A stretch of 55,116 nucleotides of DNA. It comes from Candidatus Thorarchaeota archaeon (GTDB lineage: Archaea > Asgardarchaeota > Thorarchaeia > Thorarchaeales > Thorarchaeaceae). The stretch covers positions 1 through 55,116 of the forward strand of contig JAEORN010000291.1 of assembly GCA_016840825.1 (NCBI GenBank), given 5' to 3'. The position numbers were made by a program, and so were the translations under genes. Numbering within the stretch: the first letter of the stretch is position 1; the number at the start of each line of letters is the position of its first letter. Under the pieces are notes generated by a model. That model was not told the DNA's origin and did no database searches. It saw only the letters and a list, made by a program, of their open reading frames with translations. Shown piece by piece: positions 11,001 to 16,458 of the stretch.

Positions 11001-11236
11001 AGACAACTCGATTACCAATATTGGATACATTAAGTGCAAGATATCAATGGAAGATGTTTCAGATGGAAGGAGGAACACCATTCGGAATACCAGTACCTAG
11101 TACTCCTCTTAACATACCACCCGGAAAATATCCTCAGGTTCATTCTGTTATAAGATTTCATACAAGAAGCACAGAAAATCCACTCATTGTGGATAGTCAG
11201 GGGAATATTGAATTAGGAACGTGGTTGAAGCAATGA
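5024..11236 (+). CDS. Rhs/YD-repeat protein with C-terminal variable domain (2070 aa)
   Basis: Residues 1-125 are a non-repetitive N-terminal region without a signal peptide. Residues about 126-170 (DPIEIGRGEFVHNVSD) match the DUF6531 entry domain of Rhs proteins. A long array of YD repeats follows (YDxxGN, YDSLDRI types). It is interrupted near 675-780 by a beta-rich insert that looks like a carbohydrate-binding jelly roll. The Rhs core ends with GRYLQQDPAG (about 1760-1770) and DSSGL (about 1790), the DPxG...DPxG-type autocleavage site with Pro replaced by Ser in the second half. The last 275 residues are unrelated to the shell, with a hydrophobic block near 1865-1920 and an unrecognised C-terminal domain. 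Bacterial homologues cage a toxic domain in a beta shell. Start is TTG, 17 bases after the companion gene; no immunity gene follows on the same strand. Confidence 0.95.
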   Translation: MAFWVVLAKIVEIVLTIKKYAGILRGLRDGNLVQAIVASVISSRVMDAVNEVVPLDKISLKTLKDECDSYLKNEDPEFLAAINDINQPADMIYQKANEAYDTIMDALFEGDAVGNSPTSAPNIQQAGDPIEIGRGEFVHNVSDIVVRGAGIDFDFARCYRSNVNYVGPLGRNWTHSYNIRIRKESDFVYYLLLGDLSEQRFIRHPKYGTDGYNYFTPQNGNHNVLTLDGTKPVVNKPGGVTYRFVETARKTAFLVERIEDKLGNYLQFHYDSKDRLSKVDVNSAHRNIEFHYDDIGRFSFIRDHSGRTVRFDYNYWGYLEKITGPEKAGDDSIIRTERYEYERVGYLRKLTQVIDWKGRIITENEYESDTLSEHFGKIIRQCVNRGESHYLYESITSRASSSLPPHERPVLQVIENKRNGNRIIHVLNEFGNELERRERVLEGDRFRYVVSHYRYNADGNVTLKVDPDGVLTQYLYTRDHLADTIVMNAFEHAIEDISEDQRKSFGNLLAEVVRGQRVAASGAEVSGSFRAPSIKIPNPPGRWGGDIIKKYTYDGITQLIKTESDPRYTESADPDFGESGTYTRNLISYDYGSIGSYSLEKVSFPPRTRPDGTEVTDIFEEIAKRDSKGRTEESIDKRGYKWFSEYYDTADAREGFLKKKKIPHQDWILTSTTPELGEISWNGTWQADATSLKSSGTINEDITISLCGSRIELFQSTTLNDCQSQNSQVEVSIDNVFVDTWDQSQDASFLIDNLENKEHELYIRDTQGKPVSVGRILTHTEYNYDIDGLGQVIKDVNPRGFSTLFEYDQFGYLKKIEKNGEIRNTEKYLQHDPNGLLIFDKEIWFDEMGIDCSGKAVHGSFKYDRNGLLLSNSQSSEENNEKRISVNKFDAEDNLRFTINPRGSHIHYSVDALNRRFLTTRGACSIHKSSNRKGYSLAGKLLFTRNDLGALHYNGYCTSSGKWMSGIDEAGRIRVHSDPLKNLRVIDYDKEGREIIIRLYEHNGNGTYSLLTRGLKEYDEHGDLIRLTSCIFENPIDTGKPVEKPDEEYNQALANGLVKESTTEYYLDANGNQISISNPDGSVIHQRFDGQNRLVDRIEVGCIRQISHFDGNGNLICNIRYDSVRNPVDDSIVDFEVFVDNSEYDSLDRIKGKTDPYGNQWKYEYDSIGNMTKTIDPLGNITSYSYNAFGEETQRISPMTDNGLGSGNVSTTLVSKKSYDENGNLYTFIDPKERKIQYRYDALDRLIETWNDITPSEPHEFREYDSADNLVSVIMRNGLRKIFTYDLAKRHRYTEYDLSNIHPEDLPSSSASSFSKFDYNAAGKLVSHENAYCLIEIKRDSTGLPLHEKIEFKNFQENPGIIEISRNYNKRGFLTDLEYPNGRKLGFTFDSLGQVKTVKNKTPGINYLGNVNHGTNYELIKYHYVGNRLVKMDMGNGVEVENHYDGRGHLVHQNAGKSDGTELWWHQTLRDSAGFIRLEAGLNQGVWGRKFYLDSLAQIVKYEYIGANPIDPNQISPPRYVCLPSLSIGQSLIDSKIGNHEIPNQPLTFEYDKLGNRIKVREPGMPEHVMATNDLNQYTEVDGDIWRYSPNGEKISDATYEFEYDHEGALQSILLKQPHGASRLVVSYFRDALGRLIAEKTDSTHMFRVYDRNTPIVEYSKAHGDRDFNRKEFTLGAGNKVNHLAFDGEDYWLVYDDNLTLKLVTDHLERIICRPFYAPFGLPLDNELANTPINMGFGGMWFTEDLPFHHAKYRSYCPETGRYLQQDPAGYTDGINLYTYSKNNPIRYFDSSGLESEEKDFQLNVDVETSQMMADLIAYGAQPILEIGSLMLQKPPASVPQALLFMGSLSMEALSGMSLIDDDSLTLKFASGGVTAVSLLCTGASVVATGGALLPLIIWGLGWYSLGRLVEIDRITLHGYHKRHQPFRGKVESVYREIILERLYPDYRMPESVRDFIKSRYTRQNLRQIRLENKGYIDLGKTHMDRILGKIPKTTRLPILDTLSARYQWKMFQMEGGTPFGIPVPSTPLNIPPGKYPQVHSVIRFHTRSTENPLIVDSQGNIELGTWLKQ

Positions 11237-11494
11237 TTTGCTCACCTATAACCTCATAATGTAAGCTCCCATGACATGGACAACAATCTCAAACTCAGAT
11301 AGGGCGCCGTGAAAAAGGATTCATACCTTTCTTGTATATTGAATCATTTCTATCTTCCAAATCGAATGAACCGTGTCTTGATAATATCCAAAATAATTTT
11401 AGCTGAGGTCTTAACTTTCCGAATTTGAATACATTCCTCAAAAAGAGGATAACACGGAGTATGCGAAGAAATAGTAGTGCAAAAAGAAACCAAT
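11237..11494 (+). other. intergenic region after the Rhs gene
   Basis: I see no convincing gene here; the - strand frame at 11295-11528 runs into the duplicated pycB promoter and has no codon pattern to support it. The last bases before 11495 resemble the 3' end of the 56-aa HTH gene found before the intact pycB: read in frame they give ETNQND and stop, against ETTEQND and stop. The duplicated unit may therefore begin inside that small gene. Confidence 0.4.
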
Positions 11495-11565
11495 CAGAAC
11501 GACTAAATACAGATTCTCCAATGCACAAAGTGGCTTACTATGGCGAAAGTACGAATCACTGACAC
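11495..11565 (+). repeat. 71-bp direct repeat, right copy (promoter and start of pycB-like gene)
   Basis: This is the partner of 1574-1644, with 67 of 71 positions identical. It includes the TATA-like ACTAAATA, the leader and the ATG at 11540. The two copies lie 9.9 kb apart in direct orientation and bracket the Rhs genes, like the ends of an integrated element or the arms of a recombination event. Confidence 0.85.
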
Positions 11566-11704
11566 GCTTCTCAGGGACGCGCATTAGGCCCTCCTCGCTA
11601 CCCGTATGAAGACCGAGGATATGCTCCCGATATGCGAGAAGCTAAACAAGGTTGGCTATCACTCCCTCGAGATGTTCGGTGGAGCGACCTTTGATTCCCT
11701 GTAA
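11540..11704 (+). pseudogene. broken 5' copy of pycB/oadA-type carboxyltransferase (copy 2)
   Basis: In frame from the ATG the sequence reads [15 protein letters not shown], a stop (TAG, 11585-11587), then [12 protein letters not shown] and on to GGATFDSL and TAA. It is thus a copy of the first 53 or so codons of the carboxyltransferase with one nonsense codon, and similarity stops at about 11698. The base-level match to copy 1 is near perfect up to 11565 and much weaker after it, with mostly silent differences. At the break the sequence joins the 3' part of a membrane gene on the other strand, which is truncated too. Confidence 0.85.
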
Positions 11705-12215
11705 TCTTATCTCCCCATGCATCAGCCAATTCTTTCTCGACCCACGACTGCTCGTCATCTCCACGCGGATTCTTACTCATTAAAAACCATGCCACTACTA
11801 CCATGAGCGGAGTAGGCAACACTAGTTCCTCTGTTGCCACTACATACCCAAAAAACATGCCCAAAAACGCATTAATGATATAGAATAGCGGCAGAAAGCA
11901 TTCCACCATCCAACCAAGGATAATGGTAGGTCCTAGTCTGCCCTTGTCCTCGTAATATCGTTTTACCTGATACGCAAAGAGGCATCTTATGAAAGATATG
12001 GGAACGCCTTGGCTCCAGTTTCCCACTATCGTTATCTGAAAGATCCATGTATTTGGTGCATATACATTAGTGATGAACCAAACTGCTGAGAGTATCTCAA
12101 AGCTGGATGGGGTCCACCGCACAGCAATAGGCGCAAGCAGTGCGAGGACTAGGGAGATACCGTATATGGTGCTGCTACCTACTGACAAGAAAGAACTTTG
12201 CTCTCTATTGCTCAT
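11598..12215 (-). pseudogene. membrane protein with replaced C-terminus (205 aa as read)
   Basis: From the ATG at 12215 the frame encodes about four hydrophobic helices (near residues 18-34, 40-60, 95-125 and 130-150) and a charged tail through WVEKELADAWGDK. At about 11704 the frame runs into the antisense strand of pycB copy 2. The final 35 or so residues (RSLHRTSRGSDSQ onward) are antisense pycB with no protein character. The native 3' end has been lost, so this is a 3'-truncated gene that may still be expressed with a foreign tail. I do not recognise the family. AAGGGGC upstream of the start is a possible SD site. Confidence 0.65.
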
Positions 12216-12352
12216 GAAACTTGCCCCTTCGTATTGCGCTTTAAGTCAAGACTCCTCTATTTATGTCATCTTCCAGAACATAAAGGCGGCGGGCTCTGGC
12301 TGGTTTGATCACCATGAGAATACTCGGATCGAGGGTAGTCTGGAATATGAAA

Positions 12353-12377
12353 ATCGATAGGCCTAGGGACCATCGAT
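12353..12377 (+). promoter_or_regulatory. inverted repeat before the small HTH gene
   Basis: ATCGATAGG and CCATCGAT form an imperfect inverted repeat with an 8-base spacer, ending 9 bases before the ATG of the 56-aa HTH gene. A small DNA-binding protein with such a site at its own start suggests autoregulation, but this is inference. The rest of 12216-12386 shows no gene. Confidence 0.3.
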
Positions 12378-12386
12378 CCAGGATAT

Positions 12387-12557
12387 ATGAGTGAAAAGGA
12401 AAAAGAGCTGATTCGGGAATTAGATGAAGCTGGAGTTTCGCCTTCAGAGATAAGAAAAGCAATCTGGAAGGAACTTGGAGTTAGTAGGTCAGATGTCGCC
12501 ATATGGAAGTACAGAATGAAACTCGCAGATGAAGAAACGACCGAACAGAATGACTAA
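12387..12557 (+). CDS. small helix-turn-helix protein (56 aa)
   Basis: The frame encodes MSEKEKELIRELDEAG followed by VSPSEIRKAIWKELGVSRSD and a tail ending EQND. It contains a plausible helix-turn-helix: one helix with SPSEIRKAI, a turn, then GVSRSDVAIWKYR as the recognition helix. It ends 33 bases before pycB on the same strand, and its last codons overlap the conserved CAGAAYGACTAAATA core that also carries the presumed pycB TATA box. It may regulate the carboxyltransferase cluster. The product is short, but composition and codon use look like a real protein. No good SD site is seen (AGGAT lies too close to the ATG), so the mRNA may be leaderless. Confidence 0.6.
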   Translation: MSEKEKELIRELDEAGVSPSEIRKAIWKELGVSRSDVAIWKYRMKLADEETTEQND

Positions 12558-12560
12558 ATA
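12546..12560 (+). promoter_or_regulatory. TATA-like core upstream of intact pycB, shared with both broken copies
   Basis: CAGAATGACTAAATA matches CAGAACGACTAAATA at 1574 and 11495. The ACTAAATA part lies about 32-38 bases before the ATG at 12591, right for an archaeal TATA box with a short leader. Its survival in all three copies, when the rest of the upstream sequence differs in the third, suggests function as promoter or recombination site. Confidence 0.5.
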
Positions 12561-12590
12561 GCATTCTCATGTTCAACTACGTGGTCAGCA

Positions 12591-14162
12591 ATGAGCAAAA
12601 TCAGGATTACAGATACCACCCTTCGTGATGCCCATCAGTCATTGATAGCCACACGTCTCCAGACCGAGGATATGATTCCAATTCTTGAGGTTATCGACAA
12701 GGTTGGATATCATTCTCTTGAGATGTGGGGTGGTGCGACCTTTGACTCCATGATGCGTTTTCTTGATGAGGACCCGTGGGAACGTGTTGAAATTATCAAA
12801 GATGCCTGTCCAAATACATCTCTTCAGATGTTATTGAGGGGGAGCAACGTGGTTGGGTATCATATGTACCCCGATGATGTTTTAGAGGCATTTGTTGAAG
12901 AAGCGGTAAAAGTTGGGATTGATATCTTCAGGATATTTGATGCCCTCAACGATGTCAGGAACATGGAAGCCGCTATGAAGTTTGTTAAGCGTGAAGGTGG
13001 TCACGTTCAAGCCAGCATAAGCTACACAATTAGTCCTGTACACACTATTGAGAAATTCATTGAAACCGCCAAGGAGCTCTACGATCTAGGTGCAGACTCG
13101 ATTTGTATCAAGGACATGGCCGGACTGATTTCACCACAGGCAGCATATGACCTTGTAAAAGGTCTCAAGGAAGAGATCGACCTACCAATTCAACTGCACT
13201 CTCACTACACAAGTGGTATGGCTGCTATGGCCTATCTTAAGGCCGCAGAGGCAGGAGTCGATGTCGTAGATTGCGCAATTTCTGCATTGTCTATGGCTAC
13301 ATCTCAACCTGCAACTGAATCTATTGTGGAAGCTCTAAAGGGCACTCCCTATGATACAGGGCTCAATCTCAACCTTCTATCAGAGATCGCTGATTACTTC
13401 AGAAAGATTCGTAGGAAATACTCACAATTCGAAGGTGCGCTAAAAGGCGTCGATCCTCAGGTACTTGTCTTTCAGATTCCTGGAGGAATGCTGTCTAATC
13501 TTGACAACCAGCTAAAGGAACAAGGTGCGCTTGATAGATATGATGAAGTGCTAGCTGAGGTCCCGAAAGTTCGGGCAGAATTTGGATATCCCCCGCTTGT
13601 TACTCCCTCAAGTCAGATTGTCGGTACTCAGGCTACACTCAATGTAATTACAGGTGAGCGCTATAGCATCATTCCTCATGAAGTGAAGCAATACTTCAGA
13701 GGCTATTATGGACGACCTCCAGCTCCTGTTGATGAAGAGGTGAAGAAGAAGGCGATTGGTGATGAAGAGCCTCTTACAGTTCGGCCAGCTGATCTGCTTG
13801 AGCCGGAATTACCAGCAGCTGAAGAAGCATTGAAGGATATACCACATCAACGAAGAGACCTCGTTTCCTATGCTCTATTCCCTCAATATGCACTTGATTT
13901 CCTAAAACGAAAGGCAAAGAAACTGACACGGGGTACAATGACTCCAGAGCTTGAAGTTGCCTTGATTGCTTCAATTCTACATGTTAGTAACAAGACCTCT
14001 GGTGGCGTAATGAGCGTCGCAATGCCTAGTGACAGTTGGAGCAAGAGTGGTCGTGAGGCACTTCATTCTGTAAGAGCAGGAAGCTGGGAGAAAAGTCCAT
14101 CAGCATGGGCAGCTTCAGGAAGAAAGCATCAGATGCGTTCCGGAACTCAAGGAGGTCCATAG
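12591..14162 (+). CDS. pyruvate carboxylase subunit B / oxaloacetate decarboxylase alpha-type carboxyltransferase
   Basis: This 523-aa protein is a biotin-dependent carboxyltransferase of the PycB/OadA family. It moves carboxylate between carboxybiotin and a keto acid. The TIM barrel shows [10 protein letters not shown] near the start, CIKDMAGL (about 180) and QLHSHYTSGMA (about 205), which hold the metal and the lysine that becomes carbamylated in the family. The conserved carboxylase domain follows. The C-terminus (about 440-523, with SPSAWAASGRKHQM) resembles the cytosolic accessory segment of sodium-pump decarboxylases, which suggests a fusion. No biotin domain is attached; a separate carrier follows at once. 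No biotin carboxylase or membrane beta subunit lies in the window, so direction (carboxylation or decarboxylation) is open. Two broken 5' copies lie upstream. Confidence 0.93.
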   Translation: MSKIRITDTTLRDAHQSLIATRLQTEDMIPILEVIDKVGYHSLEMWGGATFDSMMRFLDEDPWERVEIIKDACPNTSLQMLLRGSNVVGYHMYPDDVLEAFVEEAVKVGIDIFRIFDALNDVRNMEAAMKFVKREGGHVQASISYTISPVHTIEKFIETAKELYDLGADSICIKDMAGLISPQAAYDLVKGLKEEIDLPIQLHSHYTSGMAAMAYLKAAEAGVDVVDCAISALSMATSQPATESIVEALKGTPYDTGLNLNLLSEIADYFRKIRRKYSQFEGALKGVDPQVLVFQIPGGMLSNLDNQLKEQGALDRYDEVLAEVPKVRAEFGYPPLVTPSSQIVGTQATLNVITGERYSIIPHEVKQYFRGYYGRPPAPVDEEVKKKAIGDEEPLTVRPADLLEPELPAAEEALKDIPHQRRDLVSYALFPQYALDFLKRKAKKLTRGTMTPELEVALIASILHVSNKTSGGVMSVAMPSDSWSKSGREALHSVRAGSWEKSPSAWAASGRKHQMRSGTQGGP

Positions 14163-14687
14163 TTGAGCTCAGATTACGAGATTACACTCGATGATACCAA
14201 ATACAAGGTTTCAGTCGAACGCCTTGATGAAGGTGGGATTCTAATCGTTAAGGTTGGTGATGAATGTTACACCATTAAGACTCACCAGAATGATGATGGC
14301 TCCTATATTGTGAATGACACAACAAATGACTTTGCAATTAAACTCATCAAGAAGACAGGGGCAAAGTTACAACTCGAGATTGATGATCACTCCAGAGATG
14401 TTGAATGGCAACGTATCGTCAAGAATCAAGCCGCTTCAGCTCCAAAATCCGCAAGCGCTGGTGGGCCCAAGGTTGCTGGAGGTGTATATCCCCCCATGCC
14501 TGGAAAAATCTCCGAGGTCAGTGTATCTGTCGGTGATGCTGTCAAGGAAGGCCAGACGGTGTGTATTCTAGAAGCAATGAAGATGTTCAACGAGTTGAAA
14601 GCACCAAGATCCGGTACAATAAAAGAGGTCAATATTGAGCCGGGTTCAGCAGTCACGCCTCATGACCTACTTATTCTAGTTGAATAG
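14163..14687 (+). CDS. biotin carboxyl carrier protein (174 aa)
   Basis: This is the biotin-bearing swing arm for the preceding carboxyltransferase. The first 85 residues form a small beta-rich domain, followed by an Ala/Ser/Pro/Gly linker (about 88-103) and the biotinyl domain (about 104-174). The biotin attachment motif CILEAMKMFNE is intact, with the target lysine at residue 140. The TTG start follows the pycB stop directly, and the SD site (AAGGAGGT) lies inside the end of pycB, so translation is probably coupled. The linker is typical of carriers that visit two active sites. Confidence 0.93.
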   Translation: MSSDYEITLDDTKYKVSVERLDEGGILIVKVGDECYTIKTHQNDDGSYIVNDTTNDFAIKLIKKTGAKLQLEIDDHSRDVEWQRIVKNQAASAPKSASAGGPKVAGGVYPPMPGKISEVSVSVGDAVKEGQTVCILEAMKMFNELKAPRSGTIKEVNIEPGSAVTPHDLLILVE

Positions 14688-14698
14688 GATGTGAATCA

Positions 14699-15865
14699 AT
14701 GAAACCGGTGCATATCATCGGAGCTGGAATGACTCGATTTGGTATTCTAGAAGAACCAATTATGGAATTAGTCCAAAAGGCATCAATGCAAGCTATAGAG
14801 TCTTCAGGTACTGTTGGTGAGGTCTTCTCTCACATCTTGGTATCTTGTCAAAATCCTGATGAGTTCACCGGAGTCGGACACCTCTCGACCTTAACTGCTG
14901 ACAAGCTTGGACTCGTTCCTGCTGGTGCAACAAGGATTGAAAGCGGGCCATCATCTGGTTCGAGTGCATTCGAGATTGGTTGTGCAATGATAGCATCATC
15001 AATGGCAGAGCTCGTACTTGTTGTTGGGGTAGAGAAGATGTCAGAAGTTGAGCGAGGAATCGCTTCGAGAATTCTCGCAAAGATGATGTCGAATGAGAAT
15101 GAAACTCAATATGGTGCGACCCCGACAGCTTTAGCTGCCATGATAGCTCGAAGATATATGCACGAATATGGATTGACCCGAGATGATCTTTCACTTATTC
15201 CCGTGAAGGCTCATAGGAACGGAGCCAAGAATCCTCTTGCACATTTTCAGAAGGAGATCGATATTGAGAAGGTAAGTAATGCACGAATTGTCGCTGATCC
15301 GTTAACCCTATTCGATTGTTGTCCAACCTCTGATGGAGCGGCAGCTTTAGTCTTGGCATCTCAAAGTATGACTGAAGCACTTGGTGCACATGATGATTCC
15401 GTAAAAGTTCTTGGTATAGGTCACGCTACTGATTATCATGCCGTCCAACATAGGAGGTCTATGACCTCATTCAATGCCACGGTAGAAGCAGCTAAGAAAG
15501 CCTTTGATATGGCTGGGATCACTCCTGACAGAATCGATGTCTGTGAGCTCCATGATGCATTCTCGATTCTTGAGATCATTGATATGGAAGATATAGGAAT
15601 CGTGGAAGCTGGAACAGCATTTCGAGCTATTAAGGATGGACGAACTTCAGTTGATGGAGATATGCCCATCAATACAACCGGTGGCTTGAAGGCACGAGGT
15701 CATCCAACTGGCGCAACTGGAATCGCACAAATACACGATATCTATAATCAGTTGACTGGAAATGCTCCAAAGGAACTTCAAATTGCTGATCCAGAGATTG
15801 GTTTGACTCAAAATATTGGCGGCTTCGGAAACAACATGGTGGTTACGATATTGTCAAACCACTAA
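14699..15865 (+). CDS. thiolase-fold enzyme lacking the nucleophilic cysteine (388 aa)
   Basis: The fold is that of archaeal/SCPx-type thiolases: VVGVEKMSEV, HDAFSILEI (His285), GHPTGATG (His335) and a C-terminal NIGGFGNN loop are all present. The segment that should read ESACASG reads ESGPSSG, so proline 84 replaces the catalytic cysteine, and the usual second cysteine near the C-terminus is absent. Claisen condensation or thiolysis through an acyl-enzyme is therefore unlikely. Thiolase-like lyases paired with DUF35 proteins, such as the steroid side-chain retro-aldolase Ltp2, show another use of the fold. A DUF35 gene follows 81 bases downstream, which fits a lyase or scaffold role on a CoA thioester. 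The gene begins 11 bases after the biotin carrier. Confidence 0.9.
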   Translation: MKPVHIIGAGMTRFGILEEPIMELVQKASMQAIESSGTVGEVFSHILVSCQNPDEFTGVGHLSTLTADKLGLVPAGATRIESGPSSGSSAFEIGCAMIASSMAELVLVVGVEKMSEVERGIASRILAKMMSNENETQYGATPTALAAMIARRYMHEYGLTRDDLSLIPVKAHRNGAKNPLAHFQKEIDIEKVSNARIVADPLTLFDCCPTSDGAAALVLASQSMTEALGAHDDSVKVLGIGHATDYHAVQHRRSMTSFNATVEAAKKAFDMAGITPDRIDVCELHDAFSILEIIDMEDIGIVEAGTAFRAIKDGRTSVDGDMPINTTGGLKARGHPTGATGIAQIHDIYNQLTGNAPKELQIADPEIGLTQNIGGFGNNMVVTILSNH

Positions 15866-15946
15866 TTAGAGAATCAATGATCTTCACTCGTATTAGGAAT
15901 ATGGAGCAAACTTTTTCAAATATAGTACACTGAAGAGGACTAGGTA

Positions 15947-16276
15947 ATGGCTTTGGATATTGCGGCATCAAAGTGCATCTCTTGCGAGAGCGTTCTAATT
16001 CCTCGTAGAACCATATGTCCGTATTGTGGACCTGAGTCCACTGACCTACAGGATATTCTTGTTCAGCCCAGGGGAGAAGTAATAAGTTACACCTCTCTTG
16101 AAAGGCCTCCCGAAGGATTTGATCCTCCTGTAGTCTTGGCTTTGGTCCAAGTAAAAGAAGGAGCTACTATTCTCTGTATTGGAACTCGAGATGAATTAGA
16201 AGGGACTAAAATAGGTAGCAGAGTTTCAATAGATATGGATTCCTCTGAGAGATTCATCTATAGCCTGGAAGAGTGA
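15947..16276 (+). CDS. DUF35 zinc-ribbon/OB-fold partner of the thiolase-like protein (109 aa)
   Basis: The N-terminus carries a rubredoxin-like zinc ribbon, CISC...CPYC (residues about 11-27). An OB-fold follows, with GEVISYTSLERPPEG and a C-terminal strand region. In archaea DUF35 proteins bind thiolases and bridge them to HMG-CoA synthase; in bacteria they form the second subunit of Ltp2-type aldolases. Its place directly after a cysteine-less thiolase-like gene indicates a dedicated pair. GAGGAC and AGG lie just before the ATG, and an AAATATAG box lies further up, so it may have its own promoter. Length is normal for a stand-alone DUF35 protein. Confidence 0.9.
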   Translation: MALDIAASKCISCESVLIPRRTICPYCGPESTDLQDILVQPRGEVISYTSLERPPEGFDPPVVLALVQVKEGATILCIGTRDELEGTKIGSRVSIDMDSSERFIYSLEE

Positions 16277-16283
16277 AAGGGAA

Positions 16284-16367
16284 CATCACGGAAGGGGCTA
16301 TCTGACGAATGCCCCTTTAGTCAGACGAGTTTCGGGGACCGAAAAGCCATAACTCGCATCCGTGATG
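16284..16367 (+). ncRNA. candidate structured RNA with pseudoknot (84 nt)
   Basis: The segment begins 7 bases after the DUF35 stop. A perfect 9-bp outer stem (CATCACGGA 16284-16292 with TCCGTGATG 16359-16367) encloses everything. Inside are a 6-bp hairpin (AGGGGC 16293-16298 with GCCCCT 16311-16316), a 6-bp pairing of its loop (TCTGAC 16301-16306) with GTCAGA (16320-16325) that makes a pseudoknot, and a second arm (CGAGT 16326-16330 with ACTCG 16352-16356) capped by TTCGG/CCGAA (16331-16343). Nearly every base is paired and the pairings are compatible. I do not recognise the family. It could be a 3' UTR element, a stand-alone RNA or a leader for the next gene. The palindromic end of a small mobile element is an alternative. 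Confidence 0.5.
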
Positions 16368-16405
16368 CGTAATAGTATTACATGAAAAGTAATATAATAC
16401 TTACG
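16368..16405 (+). promoter_or_regulatory. AT-rich imperfect inverted repeat before the RHH gene
   Basis: CGTAATAGTATTA (16368-16380) pairs with TAATACTTACG (16395-16405) apart from one or two bulged bases. It lies about 55-90 bases before the RHH regulator's ATG, beside AT-rich TATA candidates (AATATAATAC, TTTATCATA). RHH proteins bind short inverted or tandem sites, so this is a reasonable autoregulatory operator. It directly follows the candidate structured RNA and might instead be its terminator. Confidence 0.4.
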
Positions 16406-16458
16406 TGTTTTATCATACCAATAGAATTCGGATGATTCGACATTAGGATGAATAGTCT

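Noticed and set aside
11295..11528. 77-aa - strand frame after the Rhs gene, considered as an immunity gene
   Set aside because: It is on the opposite strand, overlaps the duplicated pycB promoter and has no SD site or coherent fold.
12070..12360. 96-aa + strand frame opposite the truncated membrane gene
   Set aside because: It is a shadow of the - strand gene and non-coding sequence, with no protein-like pattern.
16302..16344. CTGACGA followed by GAAA, the core pattern of a hammerhead ribozyme
   Set aside because: The stems that a hammerhead needs between and around these words do not form, and the competing pairings (AGGGGC/GCCCCT, CGAGT/ACTCG, 9-bp outer stem) are much better.
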